Origin: UBA1189 sp045660385
Lineage (GTDB): Bacteria > Bacteroidota > Bacteroidia > Bacteroidales > Bacteroidaceae
Assembly: GCA_045660385.1 (NCBI GenBank)
Contig: JAZRDT010000018.1
Location: forward strand, 1-41,982
Direction: 5' to 3'
Length of the DNA stretch: 41,982 nucleotides
The position numbers were made by a program, and so were the translations under genes. Below are positions 28,363 to 36,462 of this stretch, piece by piece (position 1 is the stretch's first letter; each line of letters opens with the position of its first letter). The notes beneath the pieces were generated by a model. The model did no database searches. It was not told where the DNA came from and saw only the letters and a program-made list of their open reading frames with translations.

Positions 28363-29586
28363 ATGAACGAACAGACACGACATATCGCAATTGACGAGTT
28401 TGACTACCCTCTGCCCGACGAACGCATCGCCAAATTCCCTTTGGCACAACGCGACAGTTCGAAGCTGCTGCTCTACCGCGGTGGCGAAGTGAGTGAGGAT
28501 GCCTTTACATCACTTCCCGAGCATCTGCCCTCGGGTGCCCTCATGGTGTTCAACAACACGCGGGTAATACAGGCCCGCCTGCATTTCCGCAAAGAGACGG
28601 GGGCCCTCATCGAGGTCTTCTGCCTTGAGCCCCTCTTGCCCAACGAGTATGTGCAGATGTTTGCGCAAACCGAGCGCTGCAGCTGGCTGTGCCTAGTGGG
28701 TAATCTTAAGAAGTGGAAAGAGGGAGCACTGACAAAGGAGATCACCGTTCATGGCCGCACGCTGACACTCACTGCCACACGAGGCGAGGTGGCGGGAACG
28801 GGACATCGTATCGACTTTACCTGGGATGACTCCACGGTGACCTTTGCCGAGGTGCTGGAAGCGGTTGGCGAACTGCCCATTCCGCCCTACCTGAACCGCC
28901 CGACGGAGGAAAGCGACAAGCAGACCTACCAAACCGTATATTCAAAAATCAAGGGCTCGGTGGCTGCACCCACCGCAGGACTGCACTTCACGCAGGATGT
29001 GCTGCAAGCCATTGACGCCAAGGGCATCGAACGCGATGAGGTGACACTGCACGTGGGGGCCGGAACCTTCAAACCCGTAAAGAGTGCGGAGATTGGTGAT
29101 CATGAGATGCATTCGGAATACATCGTAGTGGAGCAACGGACGATAGAGAAGCTCATTGCACACGGCGGCGAAGCCATCGCTGTAGGTACCACCTCGGTGC
29201 GCACACTGGAGAGTCTATACTATATAGGTGTACTCATCAGCCGCTGTCCCGACGCTACGGAAGAGCAGCTGCGCGTGACGCAGTGGATGCCCTATGAGGA
29301 GGAGTACAACCACCTCACCACCCTTGAAGCACTGCAGCAGATACTCGACTACCTTGACCGCCACCAACTGCCGGCGTTGCACACCAACACGCAAATCATG
29401 ATTGCGCCGGGCTATACGTTCCACATCGTGAAGCGCATCGTGACCAATTTCCATCAGCCCAAGAGCACATTGCTATTGCTTGTATCGGCATTCGTAAAAG
29501 GTAATTGGCGCAAGATATACGACTATGCGCTCAGTCACGACTTCCGTTTCCTGAGTTATGGCGACAGTTCATTGCTAATTCCCTAA
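28363..29586 (+). CDS. queA: S-adenosylmethionine:tRNA ribosyltransferase-isomerase
   Basis: A queuosine-pathway enzyme that transfers the ribosyl part of SAM to preQ1 in tRNA, giving epoxyqueuosine. Signatures are FDYPLPDERIAKFPLAQRDS at the start, LMVFNNTRVIQARL, GELPIPPYLNR, YQTVYSKIKGSVAAPTAGLH, LHVGAGTFKPV and VGTTSVRTLES. ATG 28363 is preferred over an upstream in-frame ATG at 28327, which lies inside the promoter. The 407-residue product is longer than the roughly 345 of many QueA proteins; the extra length includes the segment YYIGVLISRCPDATEEQLRV in the middle, as in other Bacteroidales versions. Confidence 0.95.
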   Translation: MNEQTRHIAIDEFDYPLPDERIAKFPLAQRDSSKLLLYRGGEVSEDAFTSLPEHLPSGALMVFNNTRVIQARLHFRKETGALIEVFCLEPLLPNEYVQMFAQTERCSWLCLVGNLKKWKEGALTKEITVHGRTLTLTATRGEVAGTGHRIDFTWDDSTVTFAEVLEAVGELPIPPYLNRPTEESDKQTYQTVYSKIKGSVAAPTAGLHFTQDVLQAIDAKGIERDEVTLHVGAGTFKPVKSAEIGDHEMHSEYIVVEQRTIEKLIAHGGEAIAVGTTSVRTLESLYYIGVLISRCPDATEEQLRVTQWMPYEEEYNHLTTLEALQQILDYLDRHQLPALHTNTQIMIAPGYTFHIVKRIVTNFHQPKSTLLLLVSAFVKGNWRKIYDYALSHDFRFLSYGDSSLLIP

Positions 29587-29617
29587 TCGACTTTAATAGC
29601 CCTTATCCATCTCAGCT

Positions 29618-30124
29618 ATGAAAGATAACAACCAAGAACTCTTACCTCTTGTTGATGAAGAGGGACGTGTGACAGGAAGCGCCACACGTGGCGAGTGTCA
29701 CGATGGCAGCAAACTGCTGCACCCAGTAGTGCATCTGCACGTATTCGACTCGGCAGGACGGCTCTACCTCCAACAACGTCCCTTATGGAAGGATATACAA
29801 CCCGGAAAGTGGGATACAGCCGTAGGTGGACATGTAGACTATGGTGAAGAGATTTCTGATGCGCTGACCCGTGAGGTTCGCGAGGAACTGGGAATAGAGG
29901 ATTTTGTACCAGAGTTTTTATTGCGCTACATCTTCGAATCGGAGCGCGACCGTGAACTCGTACACGTTTACCGCACCACGTATGATGGTGAAATTCACCC
30001 TACAGCCGAACTCGATGGAGGACGTTTCTGGACACTCGACGAAATACGCGAGGCCATGGGAAAAGAGGTACTCACGCCCAACTTTGAACAGGAGTTTATG
30101 AGAATTCTGAATGCTAAGTTCTGA
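29618..30124 (+). CDS. Nudix hydrolase
   Basis: A 168-residue cytoplasmic Nudix protein. The Nudix box is GHVDYGEEISDALTREVREE followed by LGI (about residues 69-91), matching GX5EX7REUXEEXGU exactly. The order of flanking segments (VDEEGRVTGSATRGECHDGS, HLHVFDSAGRLYLQQRP) is that of the IPP-isomerase-like YfcD group, which often acts on nucleoside diphosphate-linked or damaged metabolites; the substrate is not known. It lies 31 bp after queA and may share its promoter. It ends before the heptamer spacer. Confidence 0.92.
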   Translation: MKDNNQELLPLVDEEGRVTGSATRGECHDGSKLLHPVVHLHVFDSAGRLYLQQRPLWKDIQPGKWDTAVGGHVDYGEEISDALTREVREELGIEDFVPEFLLRYIFESERDRELVHVYRTTYDGEIHPTAELDGGRFWTLDEIREAMGKEVLTPNFEQEFMRILNAKF

Positions 30125-30154
30125 ATGCTGTCCGGGACTTATTGTAATCAGCTT

Positions 30155-30245
<91 letters not shown>

Positions 30246-30259
30246 TGACTTCGTCGAAC

Positions 30260-30322
30260 CTCGGCTGCGCTCGCAGTGCGATTAGCAAGCAAGCTTACAT
30301 CGCGCTCGCTGGCACGAGCTTT
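30260..30322 (+). repeat. 63-bp dispersed element, copy A
   Basis: It aligns with copies B (40991-41053, minus) and C (41586-41648), with a one-base shift in the middle. Shared blocks are tcggctgc.ctcg at the left, a central palindrome (gcaagcaagctta) and ctcg.tggcacga.cttt at the right. The right end points towards the Smr gene. Confidence 0.8.
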
Positions 30323-30356
30323 CAACATTCAACATTCAACATTCATCATTCAACAT
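30322..30356 (+). repeat. Five tandem heptamers before the Smr gene
   Basis: tcaacat three times, tcatcat, tcaacat, ending 9 bp before ATG 30366. They use the same words as the block at 30155-30245 on the other side of element A. Confidence 0.88.
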
Positions 30357-30365
30357 TTGACAAAC

Positions 30366-31448
30366 ATGAAAATAGGAGATAAAGTGCGCTTCCTCTTCGA
30401 AACGGGAGGCGGCATCGTAAAAGGATTTCAAGGAAAGGACATCGTACTCGTAGAGGACGAGAATGGCTTCAGCATTCCGATGCTCATCCGCGAGTGTGTG
30501 GTAATTGACACCAATGAATATAATTTTGAGAAGAAAAGTGTAAAGGCCCCCTCTGACTCCCCCAAGGGGGAGAACAAGGAGGTTTCAAAGGTGGAAACTT
30601 CCCCCCTTGGGGGGATGAGAGGGGGGCTTTCAATGGAGGTCCCTGGTCGTGAAAAGCTCAATGTTGCCCTTGCTTTTGTTCCCATCGACATCAAGCAGAT
30701 CAGCACCACCATCTTCGAAGCCTACATCGTCAACGACAGCAACTACTACCTCTCCTATCTCTATGCATCTCCTTCAGCAGGCGGCATGAAGTTGCGTTCT
30801 CAAGGTATTATTGAGCCCAATACGAAACTTTTCATCGAGGAATTCGGACGTGAGCATCTCAACGAGTTGGAGCGCGTAAACATACAACTCCTTGCCTTCA
30901 AGGAGGAGAAAAACTACCTGAAGAAGCCCGCTGTAGACGTTGAGCTCCGTATCGACACTGTCAAGTTCTATAAACTCCACACCTTCAGTACCGACAGTCC
31001 CTTCTTTGAAGAGCCTGCATTGGTTTACGACATCGTGCGCGACGACCGCCCCGTACGTCAGGTATACGTAGAGGCCGACGAGTTGAAAGAGGCTCTGCTG
31101 AAAAAGAAAAGCGAAGACAGCCGTCCCAGCCGTGCGCCTCAGCCTGCGCGCAAGCAGAAGGCCGACAACACAATAGAGATTGACCTGCATATCCACGAAC
31201 TGCTCGACAACACTAATGGCATGAGCAATGGCGACATGTTGAACTATCAGCTCGACGTGTTCCGCAAGACAATGGATGAATATCGCAACAAGAAGAACCA
31301 GCGCCTCATTTTCATCCATGGCAAAGGTGAAGGAGTGCTCCGCAATGCGTTACTCAAAGAGCTCAAGAGCAAATATGGTTCGTGCATCAGTCAGGATGCC
31401 TCGTTCCGCGAATACGGTTTCGGTGCTCTACTGGTGATTATAAAGTAG
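30366..31448 (+). CDS. DUF2027 / Smr-domain protein
   Basis: A 360-residue cytoplasmic protein. The N-terminal part (MKIGDKVRFLFETGGGIVKG) and the middle (VALAFVPIDIKQISTTIFEA) match the Bacteroidetes DUF2027 type. The C-terminal 80 or so residues are an Smr domain with IDLHIHELL and the signature LIFIHGKGEGVLRNALLKEL, the nuclease/DNA-binding fold found at the end of MutS2. A linker of basic and Ser/Pro residues (about 270-300) joins them. Residues about 60-88 (KAPSDSPKGENKE... SPLGGMRGG) are encoded by a palindromic repeat inserted in frame. Role is probably nucleic-acid or translation quality control by analogy to Smr proteins; not certain. Confidence 0.9.
   Translation: MKIGDKVRFLFETGGGIVKGFQGKDIVLVEDENGFSIPMLIRECVVIDTNEYNFEKKSVKAPSDSPKGENKEVSKVETSPLGGMRGGLSMEVPGREKLNVALAFVPIDIKQISTTIFEAYIVNDSNYYLSYLYASPSAGGMKLRSQGIIEPNTKLFIEEFGREHLNELERVNIQLLAFKEEKNYLKKPAVDVELRIDTVKFYKLHTFSTDSPFFEEPALVYDIVRDDRPVRQVYVEADELKEALLKKKSEDSRPSRAPQPARKQKADNTIEIDLHIHELLDNTNGMSNGDMLNYQLDVFRKTMDEYRNKKNQRLIFIHGKGEGVLRNALLKELKSKYGSCISQDASFREYGFGALLVIIK
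30545..30628 (+). repeat. Palindromic repeat element inside the Smr coding sequence
   Basis: The left arm (ccccctctgactccccc, then aaggggga) and right arm (tccccccttgggggga, then tgagaggggggc) are inverted copies of each other with few mismatches, separated by about 25 bp. The block is 84 bp (28 codons) and contains no stop in the gene's frame. Such ccccctct...ccccaagggg arms occur as intergenic repeats in Bacteroidetes genomes, so this looks like an insertion that became coding. Confidence 0.8.
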
Positions 31449-31496
31449 CATATTGGTCGTGGCAGCTATTGCGTACGTATCGCAAACTGCCGCGGC

Positions 31497-31533
31497 ATGC
31501 ATAGCGAACCTACGGAAAGAGGTGGCTATGCAT
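31497..31533. terminator. Hairpin between convergent Smr and comF genes
   Basis: A 9-bp perfect stem (atgcatagc at 31497-31505 with gctatgcat at 31525-31533) and a 19-nt loop, overlapping the comF stop. A second imperfect hairpin (ggcag...ctgcc, about 31461-31491) lies before it. No T run is present, so bidirectional termination is only suggested. Confidence 0.4.
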
Positions 31534-32218
31534 CCTTTGCCAAGGCCAAGGCAAACACACTGACACGGACACCTGGAATGGTAAGCAGAGTAGAGATGCA
31601 TGCATGAAACGTTGCTCCCGTCGTAGCAACATCATCGACAATCAGCACATGTTTCCCCATTAACTCCTCAGGCTTTGTCACGCGAAATATCCCCTCGGTA
31701 TTTTTCCAACGTTCTACACGACCCTTATGCGTTTGCGTGTCGGTATCAACGGTGCGCTCCACACAATCGGCACACAGAGCTACTCCCGTAACCTCGCCAA
31801 TACCACGTGCAATGTAATCGCACTGATTATAACCGCGCTTCCGCAACCTCTTTTTTGAGAGAGGGATGGGCACAATGAGGTCCAGACCTTCGAAAAAACC
31901 GCTTGCATGCAACTCTGTCACAGCCAACCGACCGAGAAAAACGCCGACCTCGGGTTGATCATGATATTTCAGAGCATGAATCAGTTTGCTGTAGCGTCCC
32001 TCCTTATAGTAATTGAAATAGGCTGTAGCGCGAACCACCTCGGGCCATTCCATAAAATGTTGCATGAGCTGGTTGTTGGAATCACTCTCATAATGGGTTC
32101 GCGGGAGGTCGAGCAGACAACTGATGCATAGATGTTGCTCACAATGCATGAGCCGACGCCCGCACACCTTACAGTAACGTGGAAAAAGAAGACTGAGAAG
32201 ATCCTTAAACAGATTCAT
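31526..32218 (-). CDS. comF: ComF-family phosphoribosyltransferase-like protein
   Basis: A 230-residue protein. N-terminal cysteine pairs (CKVCGRRLMHCEQHLCISC) form a zinc-ribbon-like region. The C-terminal PRT fold has IVPIPLSKKRLRKRGYNQCD and the PRPP-binding loop VLIVDDVATTGAT. ComF proteins act in DNA uptake in naturally competent species, but in Bacteroidetes the role is untested. I prefer ATG 32218 (MNLFKDLLSLLFP) to a TTG at 32251, which overlaps the recX stop. It is the last gene of prmC-recX-comF. Confidence 0.92.
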   Translation of the reverse strand: MNLFKDLLSLLFPRYCKVCGRRLMHCEQHLCISCLLDLPRTHYESDSNNQLMQHFMEWPEVVRATAYFNYYKEGRYSKLIHALKYHDQPEVGVFLGRLAVTELHASGFFEGLDLIVPIPLSKKRLRKRGYNQCDYIARGIGEVTGVALCADCVERTVDTDTQTHKGRVERWKNTEGIFRVTKPEELMGKHVLIVDDVATTGATFHACISTLLTIPGVRVSVFALALAKDA

Positions 32219-32247
32219 GAGCGTTTGAACTATATTCCCACACACAA

Positions 32248-32727
32248 TCAATCCCAGCCTTCGGAATCATCGTAGTTCTCATCCACGTCCATGCATGAAC
32301 GTATGGCCGCAAACTCGAAACCGCGTCCAATTGCAAAACGGATTAGTTTGCCGTTCACTTCGTAATCACTCTTACCGCGTATACTCTTGCGTTTTGCTTT
32401 GATGAGTTCACGCAGGATATGAAGATACTCGGCCTCGTCGATGACCTCCATGGCTTCGTTGACGGTACCGTTATCAATTCCCTTCATGCGCAAACCTTGG
32501 GCAATCTTGATACGGCCCCATTTATTGAAACGATACTTGTCGCGCACAAAGGCCTCGGCATAGCGTTTGTCGTCAATATATTTTTCCTCTACGAGGTACT
32601 GCAATATCCGCGTACGCTCCTCCTCGGACAAGTCGTAGCGTTTCAGTTTGGCCTCCACATCACTCAAGCACTGCTCGCTTGTCGAGCATCGTGCTGCCAA
32701 TTTATATAATATCTCGTCAGCCGTCAT
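32248..32727 (-). CDS. recX: Regulatory protein RecX
   Basis: A 159-residue, mainly helical protein made of three-helix RecX repeats, with the family segments ILQYLVEEKYIDDKRYAEAF, RFNKWGRIKIAQGLRMKGID and an Asp/Glu-rich tail. RecX binds RecA filaments and modulates their activity. recA itself is not in the window. The spacer to prmC is made of hexamer and heptamer arrays; comF starts 29 bp after its stop. Confidence 0.92.
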   Translation of the reverse strand: MTADEILYKLAARCSTSEQCLSDVEAKLKRYDLSEEERTRILQYLVEEKYIDDKRYAEAFVRDKYRFNKWGRIKIAQGLRMKGIDNGTVNEAMEVIDEAEYLHILRELIKAKRKSIRGKSDYEVNGKLIRFAIGRGFEFAAIRSCMDVDENYDDSEGWD

Positions 32728-32749
32728 AGTCTTTCGTTTTCAGAACACC

Positions 32750-32810
32750 CTTTAACCTTTAACCCTTAACCCTTAAAATGTTATCGTCATCGTTATCGTC
32801 ATCGTCAACG
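32750..32810 (-). repeat. Hexamer and heptamer arrays between prmC and recX
   Basis: In plus-strand reading, four heptamers (ctttaac, ctttaac, ccttaac, ccttaaa; 32750-32777) are followed by five hexamers (ttatcg, tcatcg, ttatcg, tcatcg, tcaacg; 32781-32810). The hexamers run into the prmC stop codon; the heptamers end 22 bp before the recX ATG. Confidence 0.85.
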
Positions 32811-33665
32811 TACAGCCTCTGGCTGTTTAACTCCCTTCACCATCCGGTCGTTACCAAAAATATCCTTGCGCAATGAAACATCCTTGTATCCATAGGCCTG
32901 AAAGAGAGCTACAGTTTCCTTACCAAGTGCCTGATTTATTTCCACATAGACACTTCCACCTGACGACAAGGCATCTGTCTGTCCAATCTCCGCAATGGCA
33001 CGATAGAAACGCAACGCATCATCATCCGGGACGAATAGCGCCAGATGCGGTTCCCACCCGGTAACATGAAGTTCCATATCGGCCGCTTCGCTTTGCTTGA
33101 TATAGGGAGGATTACTTACCAACACATCATAGGAACAGAGCAGTGCCGGCTCCTTTTGCAACATGTCAAAAGGAAAGAATCTCACATCCGCCTTGTTCCT
33201 ACGGCTGTTCTCCCGCGCTATCGCCAACGCACCATCCGAGATGTCACATGCCTCGACCATGGCATGCGGCAACATCTTACTTAAACTGATGGCTATGCAG
33301 CCGCTTCCCGTACCCAAATCAAGGATCTTCGGCTGGCGTAAGCGAAAGTCTCCGGCAACCCAGCCTACCAGCTCGGCCGTCTCGGGCCGGGGGATAAGTA
33401 CGTTAGAATCAACGATAAAGTCCATTCCGCAAAACGGAGCCCTCCCCTCAATATACTGTAGCGGTTCGCCCTTCTTGAGGCGATCCATGATACGTTCAAG
33501 CAGAGCCTCCCGGTCGGGAGACAACGTCACCTCCTCCTTCAGATAATAGGCCGAAGCGGTGATGCCTAACATGTCGCAACAAATGGCACGGACGATGGCA
33601 TTCCGCTCACCCTCATCAGACATCGGAGCAAGGGTTTTATAAAGTTTCTCTATCAGTCGTTTCAC
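32805..33665 (-). CDS. prmC: Peptide chain release factor N5-glutamine methyltransferase
   Basis: A 286-residue SAM-dependent enzyme that methylates the GGQ glutamine of release factors. The N-terminal helical domain is followed by RPETAELVGW, SAM motif I LDLGTGSGCIAISL (115-128), and the catalytic NPPY (185-188, NPPYIKQSEA). Length is typical. It is the first gene of a minus-strand operon with recX and comF, divergent from the hexosamine-kinase gene. A TACTTTTG box on the minus strand (33708-33701) may be its -7 element, but no matching -33 was seen. Confidence 0.95.
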   Translation of the reverse strand: MKRLIEKLYKTLAPMSDEGERNAIVRAICCDMLGITASAYYLKEEVTLSPDREALLERIMDRLKKGEPLQYIEGRAPFCGMDFIVDSNVLIPRPETAELVGWVAGDFRLRQPKILDLGTGSGCIAISLSKMLPHAMVEACDISDGALAIARENSRRNKADVRFFPFDMLQKEPALLCSYDVLVSNPPYIKQSEAADMELHVTGWEPHLALFVPDDDALRFYRAIAEIGQTDALSSGGSVYVEINQALGKETVALFQAYGYKDVSLRKDIFGNDRMVKGVKQPEAVR

Positions 33666-33770
33666 TTTACTTTTGTCTAAACCAAATTACAATCTTATCA
33701 CAAAAGTAATCAAATATTTGTTTACCCGCCATTTCACCTGCACCTTTTGATAGGTTTTTGGTTTTTTTTG

Positions 33771-33801
33771 TTGTAGTTATCGTTTTTTTACGGTATTTTT
33801 G
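33771..33801 (+). promoter_or_regulatory. Promoter of the kinase-MFS operon
   Basis: TTG at 33771-33773, 20 bp, and TATTTTTG at 33794-33801 match the consensus. The ATG is 55 bp further on. The box lies within upstream in-frame sequence, which confirms that translation starts at 33857 and not earlier. Confidence 0.78.
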
Positions 33802-33856
33802 TCTGCTAAACTTAATAATCAGTAGTATTAACGCTAATACCAAACAGACAGACAAT

Positions 33857-34945
33857 ATGAACGAAAGAATGCTTAACATCGCATCGCACTTCGTTATCGA
33901 AGGCGAAATCGAAATCATCAAGCCCCTTGGTGAAGGTTTTATCAACGACACATTCGTAGTGAAAACCAAAGGAAATACACCTAACTACATCCTTCAGCGT
34001 AAGAATCACGCCATCTTCCCCGATGTGCCCGGCATGATGGACAACATCGTGAAGGTGACCACACACCTCAAGGAGAAGATTGCTGCTGCCGGTGGCGATC
34101 CCCGTCGCGAGGCTCTTACAGTGACCCCCACCACTGACGGCAAGTACTACTGGCAGGATACCGATGGCAACTACTGGGCTGTATGTGAGTTTATCGAAGG
34201 TTCTGTGACTTATGACCGTGCCGACACTCCCGAACTCGCTTACAAGGGCGGTCAGGGTATCGGTCGTTTCCAAGCTCAGTTGGCCGATTTCACCACTCCC
34301 CTCGTAGAGACTATCAAAGGTTTCCACAACATCCGTTGGCGTTTCCAACAATGGGACGAGACCATTGCCAAGGATCCTATGGGCCGCGTTGCTGAACTCA
34401 AGGAGGAAATCGCCTGGATCGAGAGCCGTCGCGAGAAGATGCTCGATTTCTGGAAGATGGTCGAGGAGGGCGTACTCCCCATGCGTGTTACTCATAATGA
34501 CACCAAGCTCAGCAATATCCTCTTCAACGAGAATGGTGATGTTCTCTGTGTTATTGACCTTGACACTTGCATGAGTAGCACTTCACTCAACGACGTAGGT
34601 GATGCCCTCCGTTCATACACCAACACCGGAGCCGAGGACGACCAAGACCTCAATCGCGTATCGATGGATATCAACATGTTCGAAGGTTATATCAAGGGAT
34701 ACCTCTCTGAACGTAAGGCATCGATGACTCAGAGCGAGATTGATTGGCTTGCATTCTCTGGTATCTATATCACTTACGAACAGGTGCTCCGCTTCTTGAT
34801 GGACTACATCGATGGCGATAACTACTACAAGGTACGCTACGATGGCCATAACCTCGTCCGCACACATGCTCAGTATAAGCTCCTCACCAGTATGGAAGAG
34901 CAGTACGACCGCATGCAGCAGATTGTTGCTGAGGCTGTGAAATAA
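33857..34945 (+). CDS. Phosphotransferase of the N-acetylhexosamine kinase (NahK-like) type
   Basis: A 362-residue cytoplasmic protein of the aminoglycoside-phosphotransferase/choline-kinase fold. Motifs are GEGFINDTFVV near the N-terminus, the Brenner-type loop VTHNDTKLSNILF (about 211-223) with the catalytic Asp, and the metal-binding VIDLDT (about 234-239). Length and layout match NahK, which makes N-acetylhexosamine 1-phosphate. Bacteroides homologues were once called mucin desulfatase. It is followed by a sugar MFS transporter, which supports a role in phosphorylating an imported amino sugar. The exact sugar is inferred. Confidence 0.82.
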   Translation: MNERMLNIASHFVIEGEIEIIKPLGEGFINDTFVVKTKGNTPNYILQRKNHAIFPDVPGMMDNIVKVTTHLKEKIAAAGGDPRREALTVTPTTDGKYYWQDTDGNYWAVCEFIEGSVTYDRADTPELAYKGGQGIGRFQAQLADFTTPLVETIKGFHNIRWRFQQWDETIAKDPMGRVAELKEEIAWIESRREKMLDFWKMVEEGVLPMRVTHNDTKLSNILFNENGDVLCVIDLDTCMSSTSLNDVGDALRSYTNTGAEDDQDLNRVSMDINMFEGYIKGYLSERKASMTQSEIDWLAFSGIYITYEQVLRFLMDYIDGDNYYKVRYDGHNLVRTHAQYKLLTSMEEQYDRMQQIVAEAVK

Positions 34946-34979
34946 ATAGTAAATAGTAAATTAGTAAATAGTAAATTAA
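34944..34979 (+). repeat. Tandem aaatagt heptamers between the kinase and MFS genes
   Basis: aaatagt, aaatagt, aaattagt (8 bp), aaatagt, aaattaa, starting inside the kinase stop codon and ending 4 bp before ATG 34984. Confidence 0.8.
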
Positions 34980-34983
34980 AATT

Positions 34984-36207
34984 ATGAGTCAAAAACAAAA
35001 CAAGACCGGCATTGCTCTTGCCATTTGTGGCCTGTTCTTCTTTGCCATCGGCTTTGCCTTGGGTATCAACGGCTTCCTGACCCCCGTACTTAAGGGCGCC
35101 TTGGACATCACTCCCGTTGTTGCCAATCTGCTGATTGCATTCAACTTCGTACCCTTCTTGCTCTTCGGCTACCCCGCTACCGTATGTATCAGCAAGATCG
35201 GTTACAAGGCTACAATGGCCGTTTCGTTTGCGTTGTTTGCCATCGCATTCGGTTTGTTTGTACCCGCAGCCAAGTTTGCTTCGCTGCCCTTCTTCCTAGT
35301 TGCCTGCTTCATCAGCGGTGCTGCCAACGCCGTGCTCCAGGCATGTGTGAACCCCTACATCACCATCCTCGGCCCGCTCGAGAGCGCAGCTAAGCGCACC
35401 TCTATCATGGGTATCTGCAACAAACTCGCTTGGCCCACCACTACTGTGTTCATGACACTTGTTATCGGTAAGGGACTCGACGAAATCCAGATGGCAGACC
35501 TCTTCTTGCCCTTCTATATTATTATAGGTATCTTCGTAGTGCTTGGCATCATCGCCTTGCTCGCTCCGCTTCCCGAAGTGAAGGCTGCCGGCGAGGACGA
35601 GGACGACGCTGCTGCATGCCCCTATGCTGAAGGCAAGACCTCTATCATGCAGTTCCCCCACCTGTTGCTCGGTTGTCTGGCACTCTTCTTCTACGTAGGT
35701 GTCGAGACCATCTCACTCGCAACAGTGGCCGACTATGCTACCAGCCTTGCCAAGGAAGGCGTTGCACTCTCTGCTTCAGCTACCGTCCTCGGCTACATCC
35801 CCTCTATCGGTATGGTGCTCGGTTACCTCTGCGGTATCCTCTTCATCCCCAAGTATCTCAGCCAGGACAAGGCTATGCGCATCTGCGCTTGGATAGCTCT
35901 CGTAGGCTCCGTATTGGTAGCTGTGCTCCCCGGCCAGTACTCTATCTACTGCATCTTCCTGATGGCTCTCGGCTGCTCGCTCATGTGGCCTGCATTGTGG
36001 CCCCTTGCAATGGCCGACCTCGGCAAGTTCACCAAGCAGGGTGCAGCACTGCTCACCATGGCTATTGCAGGTGGCGCTGTAATGCCCCTTGTACGTGCTT
36101 GGGTTGAAGGCATGACAGGCTCATTCCAGACTAGTTACTGGGTATGTGTACCTTGCTTCCTCGTAATCCTTCTTTATGGAAGCAGCTGGTATAAAATCCG
36201 CAAATAA
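34984..36207 (+). CDS. Sugar MFS transporter (FucP/GluP/NagP-like)
   Basis: A 407-residue inner-membrane protein with about twelve helices. The FHS-family pattern is clear: FFAIGFALGINGFLTPVLKG at the N-terminus, NPYITILGP in helix 4, and a central loop with acidic residues (AAGEDEDDAAACPYAEGK). It should import a hexose or N-acetylhexosamine with protons. It shares an operon with the preceding kinase (38-bp repeat spacer), which points to NagP-like uptake of an amino sugar; glucose, galactose or fucose are alternatives. Confidence 0.9.
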   Translation: MSQKQNKTGIALAICGLFFFAIGFALGINGFLTPVLKGALDITPVVANLLIAFNFVPFLLFGYPATVCISKIGYKATMAVSFALFAIAFGLFVPAAKFASLPFFLVACFISGAANAVLQACVNPYITILGPLESAAKRTSIMGICNKLAWPTTTVFMTLVIGKGLDEIQMADLFLPFYIIIGIFVVLGIIALLAPLPEVKAAGEDEDDAAACPYAEGKTSIMQFPHLLLGCLALFFYVGVETISLATVADYATSLAKEGVALSASATVLGYIPSIGMVLGYLCGILFIPKYLSQDKAMRICAWIALVGSVLVAVLPGQYSIYCIFLMALGCSLMWPALWPLAMADLGKFTKQGAALLTMAIAGGAVMPLVRAWVEGMTGSFQTSYWVCVPCFLVILLYGSSWYKIRK

Positions 36208-36221
36208 GAGACCCTATCGAC

Positions 36222-36262
36222 AGCAAATCTGAAAACCCCACTTTGCAGTTTTCAGATTTGCT
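36222..36262 (+). terminator. Hairpin ending the kinase-MFS operon
   Basis: A perfect 15-bp stem (agcaaatctgaaaac at 36222-36236 with gttttcagatttgct at 36248-36262) and an 11-nt loop, 15 bp after the MFS stop. No T run follows, but the length of the stem makes a terminator likely. Confidence 0.7.
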
Positions 36263-36462
36263 ATCCTAAGTTTGTAAAATTTTGCCTCTTTTTGTTTGAA
36301 TATGTGAATATTCATAAAGAAAAGTAAGCGCAGAATTGTTACTTTTATAATCTTTGTATTGCAAAACAACTATGCGCGTGTCGCGCACGTACATTTTGTA
36401 TTAACCATTTATAATTAACGAGTAAGAAATTTAGTATTAACTTAAAAAGTCTCAAAAAAAAC

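Noticed and set aside
27680..28447. Minus-strand 255-codon frame across the groEL end
   Set aside because: It runs through the groEL terminator and the queA promoter repeats; the repeated peptide YNKPSETPK is just the 32-bp direct repeat in translation.
32218..32251. TTG 32251 as comF start coupled to the recX stop
   Set aside because: TTG starts are rare and the added 11 residues (MIVCGNIVQTL) are not expected; ATG 32218 gives the usual N-terminus.
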